Part shown: positions 11,077-20,333 of the stretch, piece after piece | Position numbering within the stretch: the first letter of the stretch is position 1 | Layout: the number at the start of each line of letters is the position of its first letter | Assembly (NCBI GenBank): GCA_030737875.1 | Contig: CM060909.1 | Coordinates: 27,115,659-27,179,658, forward strand | DNA length: 64,000 nt | Direction of reading: 5' to 3' | From: Allium sativum | Taxonomy: Eukaryota; Streptophyta; Magnoliopsida; Asparagales; Amaryllidaceae | Notes under the pieces: generated by a model | Seen by the model: only the letters and a program-made list of their open reading frames with translations | What the model was told of the DNA's origin: nothing | Database searches by the model: none | Program-made: the position numbers and the translations under genes

Positions 11077-11629
11077 GTTTGTGTTCATATGCATGCATAA
11101 GCCCCAAGGTCAAGTATTTGCCTATGTTTCACAAGTCAAATGGTTCCCAAAGGTTCATGCAAATCTTCCATAGACAAAGATCCAAACTTGCAAGATAAAC
11201 TAGGCTAAACATAACATGAGTGACATGATTAAGTTGCTACATCTTAGTCTAAGGTCATAGATCATAGAAAAGGGAAAAAGTTAGGTGCACATACATGCAT
11301 ACTTATGCTTTATCTCATTTTATCCCATGTCAACATTAAAAATACCGTTTTGATCCAAAAGTAGCTAGAACTTACATATGCAAGGCTTAGGAAAGGGATC
11401 ATGCATCATCTTGACGAAGAAAGGTGGCTCCTTTGAAGAAGAACCATCATGAAACTCGCATAGCAATGTTGATTTGGCCTCTATTTGGTGTAGCAAGCTT
11501 GCACCTTTTGATTTGAACTTGATTTGAGTGCATAGGCTCTAGGGATTTGAGATGGAGGCCATGATCAAAATTGATTTTGGCAGCACTTAGTTGCTAGGTT
11601 TGATTTTTAGGGATTTAGGTTAGGTTTAG

Positions 11630-11642
11630 GGTCTTTTTATAG
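11630..11642 (-). promoter_or_regulatory. TATA box of element A, 5' LTR (functional-position copy)
   Basis: The minus strand reads CTCTATAAAAAGAC. Because this is the upstream LTR on the element's strand, this copy would drive the genomic RNA. Telo-box-like CCCTAAACC follows directly. Confidence 0.65.
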
Positions 11643-11783
11643 AGATTAGGATAGTTTTAGGCCCTTAGATTAACCCTAGGATAGATCAGGACCATCAGAT
11701 CTCGGAAGCTTCCAGAACCAGCCCAAGAACAAGACCAGGTGAGACAAACAGGTGCGCCAGGCAGCTTGCCCCGGCCACCCCCT

Positions 11784-11858
11784 GTCGACAGGCAAGTCGA
11801 CAGGGCTGTCGGCTTGGTCTGGGCCCAAGTCGACAGGCCTGTCGACAGCCCTGTCGAC
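11784..11858. promoter_or_regulatory. GTCGAC palindrome cluster, 5' LTR of A
   Basis: Counterpart of 5580-5654. One of the six hexamers is changed here (GTCGGC near 11807). It lies upstream of the TATA box on the element's strand. Confidence 0.7.
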
Positions 11859-12114
11859 ATGGCCTAGGCGGGAAACTTCCCGCCTGGCCCCAGATCTGAT
11901 TTCCATAACTGTTTCCGAAATTCAAATTCTCAGAAACCTTCTTTGGGCCTTAACCGGGTCATACGGACTCCGATTTTCGAAAAATCGGACTCTATTTCGC
12001 GTATTTTTCCGAGACGAACGCAATGGCATAGCCCGTTTTACTTGATTTAGAATTTAAAATTAAATTCTGCCTTGATTCTCGTTTTAACATGTTATCGAAA
12101 TACGGGTTGTTACA

Positions 12115-12119
12115 TTCTT
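12115..12119. repeat. Target-site duplication of element A, right copy (TTCTT)
   Basis: Matches 1521-1525 exactly. Copia unit 1 resumes at once with AGAATGCAAATCACTAG. Confidence 0.95.
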
Positions 12120-12234
12120 AGAATGCAAATCACTAGAGATAAGAAGAAAGGACTCTTGTAGCTATCTCGGGTAGATTACATCAATCATGTTTTGCAAAGA
12201 TTCAACATGGACGATGCTAAGCCAGCCAGTACAC
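12120..12234 (+). pseudogene. Copia pol unit 1, RT tail after insertion A
   Basis: It reads MQITRDKKKGLL, a TAG stop, then YINHVLQRFNMDDAKPAST, which is the late RT of copia. At AGTACAC (12228-12234) the normal continuation seen at 16126 (CGTTGGCCAATC) is replaced by TATTGCAGCTAGC, the start of the next tandem unit. Confidence 0.88.
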
Positions 12235-14178
12235 TATTGCAGCTAGCAACGAAAATTCTAACATATGGCACCAGAGGCTAGGCCATATGAGTGAAAAGAA
12301 ATGAAGATTATGCACTAGAAGGGAAAACTTCTAGGTCTACAGTTAGTGGAAATAGGGATGTGTAAAAATTGAATATTTGAAAGCAGAAGAGAGTCAGCTT
12401 TCAAATAAATGATAAAAACCCAAAGAAGAAAAGACTGGAGCTTGTTCATTCTGATGTTTGGGGGCCAACGACCATCTCATCCATTGGTGGAAAGCACTAT
12501 GTCGTTACTTTCATTGATGATCACTCGCGAAAGGCATGTGTTTATTTATTAAGGCATAAATCTGAAGTGTTTGAGGCTTTTAGAATATGGAAAACTATGG
12601 TTGAAAACGAGACAAATCTAAAGATAAAAAAGCTTAGAAGTGACAACGGAGGTGAATATGAAGATACCAGATTCAAGCAGTTCTGTTATGATCACGAGAT
12701 CAAAATGCAGAGAATTGTGCCAAGTATGCCTAAAACAATGGTGTAGCTGAGCGTGTGAATCGAGCGTTGACAGAAAGAGCCAGAAGCATTCGTATACAAT
12801 CAAGTCTACCAAAGTAGTTCTGGGAAGAAGCAGTCAACACAGCAGCTTATTTGATCAATAAAGGCCCTTCAGTTCCATTAGAGCACAAAATACCAGTGGA
12901 GTTATGGAGTGGAAAAGGGGTAAAACTATCACATTTAAAATTTTTTTGGTTGTATCGCATATGTGCTTATTAGTGATCAAGGCATGAATAAACTTGATCC
13001 CAAATTTAAGAAATGCACTCTCATTGGCTGTGGCGAAAATGAGTTTGTCAACCGCAATTGGGATGATGAAAACAAGAAGGTGATCCGTAGCCGAGATGTG
13101 ATTTTTAACGAAAGAGTAATGTACAAAGATAGACATAAAACAAAAGTCAACGACTCAAAGAAGAGTGAGCTAGTATTTACAAATTCAAATGATATTCCAG
13201 ATAGTCTCATAACAGAACCAACTATAGCAACCTGATGAAATCGTTGACTTTAGCAGTGTGGACCAGACTGATACACTACGTCATCTTACTCCAGAACCTG
13301 TATTGGAAAGGACTTCTCGACCTCATGTACCTAACAAAAGATACATGAACTATTTGTTGCTAACTGATGCAAAGGAACCTGAATGCTATGATTAAAATTC
13401 TGACTAAAGATGCTAGCAAGTGAGAGCTTACCATGAAAGATGAGACGAAGTCTGTTATATCCAACCATACATAGGAATTAGATGAGTTACCCATAGGAAA
13501 GAAGACACTTCATAATAAATGGGTGTATCGGGTGAAAGAGGAGCATGATGGCTCCAAGAGATACAAATCTCAACTAGTTGTCAAAGAATTCCAATAGAAA
13601 GAAGGAGTGGACAACAATGTCATTTTTTCTCCCGTTGTGAAGCTCAATACTATCAGGTCAGTATTGTTGTGATTGAAGACCTTCATCTCGAACAGTTAGA
13701 TGTGAAGACCACATTTCTTTATGGAGACTTGGATGAGGAGATATATATGCACAAACCAGAAGGTTTCTTCGAGAAAGAGAAGAATAACATGGTATGCAGA
13801 CTAAAGAAAAGCTTGTATGGCCTGAAATGAGCCCCAAGACAATGGTACAAAAAGTTTGATGGATTCATGCACATGGAAGAGTTCTAGAAGTGCAATGTTG
13901 ATCATTGCTGCTACTTCAAGCGATATAGATTTAATCATATCATTTTACTGCTTCATGTTGATGACATGTTAGTAGCAGGATCAAATATGGATGATATTAG
14001 AAGGTTGAAGCAACGACTGTCAAAAGAGTTTGACATGAAAATTTTAGGTCCAACAAAGAAGGTTCTCAAAATGCAAATCACTAGAGATAAGAAGAAAGGA
14101 CTCTTGTAGCTATCACGGGCAGATTACATCAATCATGTTTTGCAAAGATTCAACATGGACGATGCTAAGCCAGTACAC
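12235..14178 (+). pseudogene. Copia pol tandem unit 2 (1944 bp)
   Basis: It starts in a broken GAG-pre-integrase domain (IWHQRLGHMSEK near 12265-12300), continues through integrase (HSDVWGP near 12450) and RT, and ends at AGTACAC (14172-14178), where unit 3 begins. The integrase frame is broken by a one-base loss in the CCTAAAACAATGG segment near 12730 and a TAG near 12815. RT contains VDDMLVAGSNMDD near 13957-13995, with TGA at 13828-13830 and TAG near 13886. At its right junction CCAG is missing compared with units 1 and 3. Several stops match units 1 and 3. Confidence 0.9.
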
Positions 14179-16125
14179 TATTGCAGCTAGCAACGAAAAT
14201 TCTAACATATGGCACCAGAGACTAGGCCATATGAGTGAAAAGAAATGAAGATTATGCACTAGAAGGGAAAACTTCTAGGTCTACAGTCAGTGGAATTAGC
14301 GATGTGTAAAAATTGAATATTTGAAAGCAGAAGAGAGTCAGCTTTCAAATAAATGGTAAAAACCCAAAGAAGAAAAGACTGCAGCTTGTTCATTCTGATG
14401 TTTGCGGGCCAACGACCATCTCATCCATTGGTGGAAAGCACTATGTCGTTACTTTCATCGATGATCACTCGCGAAAGGCATGTGTTTATTTATTAAGGCA
14501 TAAATCTGAAGTGTTTGAGGCTTTTAGAATATGGAAAACTATGGTTGAAAATGAGTCAAATCTAAAGATAAAAAAGCTTAGAAGTGACAACGGAGATGAA
14601 TATGAAGATACCAGATTCAAGCGGTTCTGTTACGATCACGAGATCAAAATGCAGAGAATCGTGCCAAGTATGCCTCAAAACAATGGTGTAGCTGAGCGTA
14701 TGAATCGAGCGTTGACAGAAAGAGCCAGAAGCATTCGTATACATTCAGGTCTACCAAAGCAGTTCTGGGAAGAAGCAGTCAACAAAGCAGCTTATTTGAT
14801 CAATAAAGGCCCTTCAGTTCCATTAGAGCACAAAATACCAGTGGAGTTATGGAGTGGAAAAAGGGTAAAACTATCACATTTAATTTTTTTTGGTTGTATA
14901 GAATATGTGCATATTAGTGATCAAGGCATGAATAAACTTGATCCCAAATTTAAGAAATGCACTCTCATTGGCTGTGGCGAAAATGAGTTTGTCAACCGCA
15001 ATTGGGATGATGAAAACAAGAAGGTGATCCGTAGCCGAGATGTGATTTTTAACGAAAGAGTAATGTACAAAGATAGACATAAAACAAAAGTCAACGACTC
15101 AAAGAAGAGTGAGCCAGTATTTACAGATTCAAATGATATTCCAGATATTCTCATAACAGAACCAACTATAGCAACCTGATGAAATCGTTGACTTGAGCAG
15201 TGTGGACCAGACTGATACACTACGTCATCTTACTCCAGAACCTGTATTGGAAAGGACTTCTCGACCTCATGTACCTAAAAAAAGATACATGAACTATTTG
15301 TTGCTAACTGATGAAAAGGAACCTGAATGCTATGATGAAAATTCTGACTAAAGTTGCTAGCAAGTGGGAGCTTACCATGAAAGATGAGATGAAGTCTGTT
15401 ATATCCAACCATACATAGGAATTAGATGAGTTACCCACAGAAAAGAAGGAACTTCATAATAAATGGGTGTATCAGGTGAAAGAGGAGCATAATGGCTCCA
15501 AGAGATACAAATCTCAACTAGTTGTCAAAGAATTCCAATAGAAAGAAGGAGTGGACAACAATGTCATTTTTTCTCCCGTTGTGAAGCTCAATACTATCAG
15601 GTCAGTATTGTTGTGATTGAAGACCTTCATCTCGAACAGTTAGATGCGAAGACCACATTTCTTTATGGAGACTTAGATGAGGAGATATATATGCACAAAC
15701 CAGAAGGTTTCTTCGAGAAGGAGAAGAATAACATGGTATGCAGACTAAAGAAAAGCTTGTATGGCCTGAAATGAGCCCCAAGACAATGGTACAAAAAGTT
15801 TGATGGATTCATGCACAAGGAAGAGTTCTAGAAGTGCAATGTTGATCATTGCTTCTACTTCAAGCGATATAGGTCTAGTCATATCATTTTACTGCTTTAT
15901 GTTGATGACATGTTAGTAGCAGGATCAAATATGGATGATATTAGAAGGTTGAAGCAATGACTGTCAAAAAGTTTGACATGAAAAATTTAGGTCCAACAAA
16001 GAAGGTTCTCAGAATGCAAATCACTAGAGATAAGAAGAAAGGACTCTTGTAGCTATCTCAGGAAGATTACATCAATCATGTTTTGCAAAAATTTAACATG
16101 GACAATGCTAAGCCAGCCAGTACAC
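14179..16125 (+). pseudogene. Copia pol tandem unit 3, integrase frame open, RT broken
   Basis: The integrase frame is open from about 14325 to 15179, about 284 codons. It holds all three catalytic acidic residues: Asp in LVHSDVCGP (about 14397), Asp in LRSDNGDEY (about 14590) and Glu in NNGVAERMNR (about 14693). The upstream GAG-pre-integrase part (14190-14322) is frameshifted. RT follows in pieces: SKWELTMKDEMKSVISNHT ending in TAG near 15417, DEEIYMHKPEGFFEKEKNN, a TGA at 15772-15774 in place of a residue before APRQWYKKFD, a TAG near 15828, and ILLLYVDDMLVAGS with YVDD intact (about 15889-15925). Unlike units 1 and 2, it continues past 16125 into RNase H. Confidence 0.92.
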
Positions 16126-16910
16126 CGTTGGCCAATCACTTTCGCTTATCCAAGGGTCTGTTCCCTCAAACGGAGGAAGAAAGAAATTTCATGATTGATT
16201 TTCCTTATTCCTTAGCTATTAGAAGTTTGATGTATGCCATGGTCTGTACGAGACCGAACATTGGCCATGTAGTGGGAGTTGTTAGCAGGTTCATGTCAAA
16301 TCTGGGGAAAGCTCATTGGGAAGCAGTCAAGTGGATTTTAAGGTATCTACGAGGCACCGTACAGAATGGTTTGTACTTTGGTAAAGGTCAGTTAAAAGAT
16401 TAAGGCTATGTAGATGCAGACTTTGGAGGTGAAGTCGATCATCAAAGAAGCACTACAGGTTATGTATTCATAATTGGACAGGCATAGAAGATTATCGATT
16501 TATCCACTATAGAGGCTGGGTATGTAGTAATCATCGAAGCTAGTAAAGAGATGACATGGCTTCAAGGTTTATTAACTGAGTTGGGATTCAAACAGGAAAA
16601 GAATGTTTTATACAGTTATAGCCAGAGTGCAATACACTTAGCAAAAAATTCAACATTTCATTCCAGAACCAAACATATTGGGCTTCGTTATCACTTCATC
16701 GGATCTTTACTAGAAGATGATGTATTAATACTGGAGAAGATCGAAGTAAGCAAGAATCCAACAGATATGTTGACAAAGATGGCTCCTAAAGTGAATAAAA
16801 GTAATGGCACTCACAACGAAAGCGAAGAAACGGTAGCTACTAAGCATAAACAGCTCGTTTTTCCCAATAAAATGAAGTTATGTTTAACTTCAATTGGTCT
16901 ACTAGAGTAA
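16126..16910 (+). pseudogene. Copia late RT / RNase H, single copy
   Basis: After STPLANHFRLSKGLFPQ the frame at 16083-16403 reads SLMYAMVCTRPNIGHVVGVV and KAHWEAVKWILRYLRGT, the standard copia connection. A TAA at 16402-16404 precedes GYVDADFGGEVDHQRSTTGY, the RNase H start. A TAG near 16486 and a short deletion follow, and the frame at 16551-16910 gives MTWLQGLLTELGFKQE, SAIHLAKN, FHSRTKHIGLRYHFI and NPTDMLTKMAP. This part occurs once, which shows that the tandem duplication did not include it. Confidence 0.9.
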
Positions 16911-16967
16911 AAAGAGCAAAATTGTTGTTGCACCGATCAAGGTGTGAAGATGGAATGAAATCAATCT

Positions 16968-16980
16968 TCAAGTGGGAGAT
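16968..16980 (+). other. Polypurine tract of the copia element
   Basis: TCAAGTGGGAGAT lies directly before TGTTAGAAATGG. AAGTGGGAG(A)TTGTT is a very common polypurine tract/LTR junction in plant copia elements. Confidence 0.9.
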
Positions 16981-17369
16981 TGTTAGAAATGGTGCAACTG
17001 CATCCAGCAGCCCATGTGTTCAACATGGTACTACCACAAACCATGCCACCAACTGAGCCACCAACCAAGCCACCAACCCCTGCCAACCATCTACTCACCC
17101 TATAAATACACCCTTCTTCTTAATAATTCATATCCCATCTCAAATCGAACAAGAAGAAAAGGAAACAAGCTTAGAGTGAGATTGAGTGTTGAGTAAGAAG
17201 TGTTTTGTGTAATCACTTTGTAATATTCTCTCAAATAAAAGATCTGCAGCAGCCTGGAGACGTAGGCATAATTGGCCGAACTCCATTATCAAGTTTGTTT
17301 GTTATTCTAAATTTTATTTCTTTTCTTTACAAATCTAATTTATAAGAATTTTTTTGTAATTTCCCAACA
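16981..17369 (+). repeat. Copia 3' LTR (389 bp)
   Basis: It begins TGTTAGAAATGG after the polypurine tract and ends ATTTCCCAACA, so the ends are TGTT...AACA. The length is typical for the Tork/Tnt1 group. ATAAC at 17370-17374 is the expected right copy of the target duplication; the left copy lies outside the window. Confidence 0.87.
17099..17109 (+). promoter_or_regulatory. TATA box in the copia LTR
   Basis: CCTATAAATAC lies about 120 bp into the LTR. Here, in the 3' LTR, it could start transcription outward into the flanking DUF4283 remnant in the antisense direction. Confidence 0.65.
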
Positions 17370-17374
17370 ATAAC

Positions 17375-18229
17375 ATATATGTCGAGCTTCCATAAATATT
17401 CTACCCCAATAGTTTGTGTTCCTCCTTCTACTGTTTAGCGTTCAAATTCGTTTACCAATTCTTCATTGGATTTAACCTCAATCAAACATTTGGCATAAGC
17501 TAATCTATCCAATTTTTCTGTCATTTCATTTATACAAATTAGCTTGCCTAATCTACATGGCAGCCAGTTAATTCCAACATGTGACCATGCAAAATTGGTA
17601 TATTATAAAATTGCACCTAGAATGGTACTGACCTTATACTGCTTTATATGTTACTTATGGTTGAATCATAGTCTTTGATGATGAAAAGTTTGTTCCTCAT
17701 ATTTACGGGATCACCTTGTAATATCTTTTCTTTAACATCGAAGAAAGTGAATTTGAATAAGAAGATTGTGCCATCCAATCCAACTTTCACTTCTCCTTTA
17801 AGTCGCCAAATGCTCTTAGGTTTTTGAATCGCTGCAGCGTATGGTAAAGGCTGGTCTAGAAAGAATCCCACAAGGAAATCATTCCATTAAGTTCCCTGCC
17901 TTGATCAACTCAATCGAGAAGTTCAACGCAGTGCCATCGAAAGTTGGCACCATGTCAACCAACATGTACTTCCCGGCATTTCTAAGTCTGTGCTTAAACA
18001 TGGAAGTCCATGCCGAATGATGTTCACTATTGCCAGACATCTCATCGTCCCTCGAAGAAATCGCCAATACCGTTGCGATAGCTGCCGGAGGAGGGTCGTG
18101 GGTAGAGGAGTGATTATTTGAGGTGGAAGCAATTGGGATGGAGGAGCGGGAGTTGCAACACCACTTTGATTTGGTAGAAGAGCGGTTGCCATTGTTAACG
18201 GTTGAAAAAATGATGATTATGATATACAC
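17375..18229 (-). pseudogene. DUF4283-type protein remnant, truncated by the copia insertion
   Basis: The minus-strand frame from 18229 to 17884 has a Pro/Ser-rich start and ends TSMFKHRLRNAGKYMLVDMV then TFDGTALNFSIELIKAGNLM. After a one-base frame change near 17885 it continues with RLKGEVKVGLDGTIFLFKF, DVKEKILQGDPVNMRNKLF and IIKDYD (17871-17650), the core pattern of DUF4283 domains. Near 17570-17430, NWLPCRLGKLICINEMTEKL and RLAYAKCLIEV follow, again DUF4283-like. The reading reaches the copia LTR end at 17369 without finishing, so copia integrated inside this frame. DUF4283 occurs in plant LINE ORF1 proteins and in stand-alone transposon-derived proteins; which one this was cannot be told here. 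Confidence 0.75.
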
Positions 18230-18489
18230 TCATTATTTCAATTTGCACAAAACATATATATTTATTTATTTTATTTTTATGCAGATATATTAAATCTGAA
18301 TACCCCTATTTCATTTACAAGGCATTTGCATATACATATATTTTATTTTAAAAAAATATTTTATTTCAAACATGCACATGTGCACCTATATAACATGCAC
18401 ACTCAAATATCATTGTTTATTTATCACACATATTTATTTCTTAGGTAATTAACTACTTTAAATAATTATTATAATCCAAGATCATCACA
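18230..18489. other. AT-rich spacer
   Basis: No gene seen. The stretch is strongly AT-rich, with TATATTTATTT words and a CATGCACATGTGCACC segment, between the DUF4283 remnant and the Tat-type pol remnant. It may hold the decayed upstream part of either. Confidence 0.5.
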
Positions 18490-19883
18490 TGTCATGCCCT
18501 TCGAGTTGAAAAATTATAGGGATGCCTATCAATGGCTCGTCAATTATATGTTTAAAGAGCAGACTGAGAGATCCATGGAGGTTTATGCAGATGACAGGCT
18601 GGCGAAGTCACAAGATGTTCGGTGTTTTCCGAAAACATGACACGCATGAAATTCAATCCTTTGAAATTCTTTTTAGTATTGCATCGGGAAAATTCTTTGG
18701 TTTTTTTGTCAATTCACAAGGGATTGAAGCCAACCTCGAAAAAATTGAAGCGATTCAAAGGGCCAGAGTTTCAAAAAATATTAAAGATGTTTAGACTCTA
18801 AATAAGAAGGCCGCCACCCTAAGTAGATTCATCTCCATAGCCACCGGTAAATGTATTATCTTCTTCAACTTGATCAAAAGGGGGGAATACAACTATCTTG
18901 GACATTAGAATGTGTTATCGCATTCCAATACTTCCTAAATCACGCGGAGAGAATTTCCATCATGTTAAAGCCTATGAACCATGGGGATCTATTCATCTAT
19001 CTAGTTGTTTATGGGCAGGCTATCAGTTCCTTGCTAGTGTGTAAAGAGAACGTATCCTAAGGCCTATATATTTCATTAGAAAGAGATTAATAGGAGCTAA
19101 AAGAAATTATCTGCAACTCAAAAAGCTTGCATATTGCCTGTTAGTCTCTTCTCGGAAGCTCTGTCCCAATTTCAAGTCTCATCCAATCAAAGTCTATACT
19201 GACCAACTGCTATGATAGGTCCTTCCGCTACCTGAGGCATTTAAAAGACTCTTCAAATGAAACATCAAACATAGCTTGTTTTTCCTTACATTTGTCGAAT
19301 GGAGAGCTATCTAAGGACAAGTAACGTATTTCATTTTCGAATTCACTACTACAGATGACCCGCCAGAAAGAAGTGAACAACCTCACATCTATTGGAAAAT
19401 TTATGTGGATGGATCTTCTAACAATGAGTGTTCTGACATAAGAGTTATATTTGTTATGTATCAGAAATCGACCTATTTTGCCTCGAAACTCGCTTTCCTC
19501 ATAACCAACGATGATGCAAAATTTGAAGCTTTAAACATTGAACTTAAAATTGCCAAAGAGTTTAACATTGAAAATATTCATATATTTTTAGACTCTTAAC
19601 TCCTTTTATGTCAAGTGCGAGGGGATCAAGTTAATGGAGTGAGGATAAATCCATATCTTGCTCAGGATTAAGAACTACTTGGTGGTTTTGAGCACTATAC
19701 TATCACTCATATTCCTCGGGATCAAAAAGGAAAAATAGTTTTATTAGCAAAATTTGCTAGTTCCAGGAATGCATAGCTTATGATAATTATCCTAGTCAAA
19801 GTAATTGAATATCCAAGTATCAATAAGATGGAGACTAACTGGATATTAATGATATAGCCTGAACTTGAGCCAAAGTCGTGAAT
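18490..19883 (+). pseudogene. Ty3/gypsy Tat-type pol remnant, RT and RNase H part
   Basis: MPFELKNYRDAYQWLVNYMF (18493-18552) and MEVYADDRLAKS (18573-18608) are gypsy RT with a changed but ADD-containing active site (YADD). GIEANLEKIEAIQRA (18723-18765) and the LKPMNHGDLFIYLVVYGQAI segment (18965-19025) are the connection to the first RNase H. WKIYVDGSSNNECSD (19393-19437), AKFEALNIELKIAKE and IFLDS (to 19599) belong to the second RNase H domain typical of Tat-type elements, and HYTITHIPRDQKGKIVLLAK follows to about 19760. Stops and frameshifts are frequent. The sequence is interrupted at 19884 by element B and continues at 30489. Confidence 0.82.
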
Positions 19884-19888
19884 GACTC
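19884..19888. repeat. Target-site duplication of element B, left copy (GACTC)
   Basis: GACTC stands before TGTAACAACC at 19889 and after GTGTTACA at 30483. Joining the flanks restores a continuous Tat-type reading across the site. Confidence 0.95.
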
Positions 19889-20168
19889 TGTAACAACCCG
19901 TATTTTTATAACATGTTAAAACCATAAATCAAGGAAAAATTATTTTTTAAAATAAGAATCAGGGAAAATTGGTTGTGCCATTGCATACATCTTGAAATTC
20001 TGCTTGGAAACAAGTCCAAGTTTTCGAGAAACGGAATCCGTATGAGGGAGATATGACCCTCCGAAGTTTCAAGGATTTTCAGAACAGAAAAACAACTTGA
20101 ATTCGAATTCGAAATTCAAATTCAAACCCCAGTGCAGACTGGGCCGGAGTTTTCCCGCCCAGGACCAG

Positions 20169-20242
20169 GTCGACCTAGAGGTCGGCACTATGGTCGACCT
20201 CCCAGGGACTAGGTCGACCCTATGGTCGACCTGGGGGTCGAC
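20169..20242. promoter_or_regulatory. GTCGAC palindrome cluster, 5' LTR of B
   Basis: Five perfect GTCGAC hexamers (from 20169, 20193, 20213, 20225 and 20237) and one variant GTCGGC (20181) lie within 75 bp, mostly as GGTCGACC. They end about 85 bp upstream of the TATA box. Confidence 0.72.
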
Positions 20243-20325
20243 CTGGTGCTGAAGCCCAGTTTTGAGCCTGGGTTCATTCTGATGTTTCTGGTATCATTTT
20301 CAGTCTAGGTTCGTTCGCCTAATCC

Positions 20326-20333
20326 TATATAAG
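20326..20333 (+). promoter_or_regulatory. TATA box of element B, 5' LTR
   Basis: TATATAAG in the context CCTATATAAGCAGCCCC. CCATTCTCTTTACACC about 25 bp further on is a plausible start region. Confidence 0.75.

Larger units (their letters stand above)
1526..12114 (-). mobile_element. Element A: non-autonomous Ty3/gypsy (Tekay-type) derivative with 4.4 kb LTRs
   Basis: Two nearly identical 4.4 kb direct repeats (1526-5910 and 7720-12114) flank only 1809 bp. On the minus strand the order is 5' LTR, primer site TGGTATCAGAGC, leader, a scrap of protease and RT, a 3' untranslated region, a polypurine tract and the 3' LTR. A perfect 5 bp TSD (TTCTT) flanks it. The leader, protease scrap and 3' region match complete element B by eye, so A is an internally deleted relative. 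Gag, most of RT, RNase H and integrase are absent, hence any movement needed proteins in trans. By hand comparison the LTRs differ at about 25 positions plus a poly-G length change, roughly 0.6 percent. It resembles the LARD class in having long LTRs with little coding content, although LARDs usually have a longer interior. Confidence 0.93.
7720..12114 (-). repeat. Element A 5' LTR (4395 bp)
   Basis: It is the partner of 1526-5910 at an offset of 6194-6204. It begins TGTAACAACCCGTATTTC on the minus strand at 12114 and ends at 7720, two bases before the primer site. It carries the same internal modules. The largest difference is the poly-G run at 8064-8077, longer than its partner near 1871-1877. 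Other differences I counted are about 25 single-base changes, which points to a recent insertion. Confidence 0.93.
1..17369 (+). mobile_element. Ty1/copia element (Tork/Tnt1-like), 5' end outside window, pol segment triplicated
   Basis: The domain order integrase, reverse transcriptase, RNase H, polypurine tract, LTR on the + strand is that of a Ty1/copia element. Characteristic words include LRSDNG and NNGVAERMNR (integrase), LLLYVDDMLVAGS (RT), and HSRTKHIGLRYHFI with NPTDMLTK (RNase H end), closest in my knowledge to the Tork/Tnt1 group. The internal region is abnormal. About 1.94 kb running from GAG-pre-integrase to late RT occurs three times head to tail, and only the last copy continues into RNase H and the 3' LTR. 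The 5' LTR, gag and protease would lie left of the window. A 10.6 kb gypsy derivative is inserted in the first unit. Every unit carries stop codons, so the element is dead. Lineage assignment is by eye. Confidence 0.9.
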
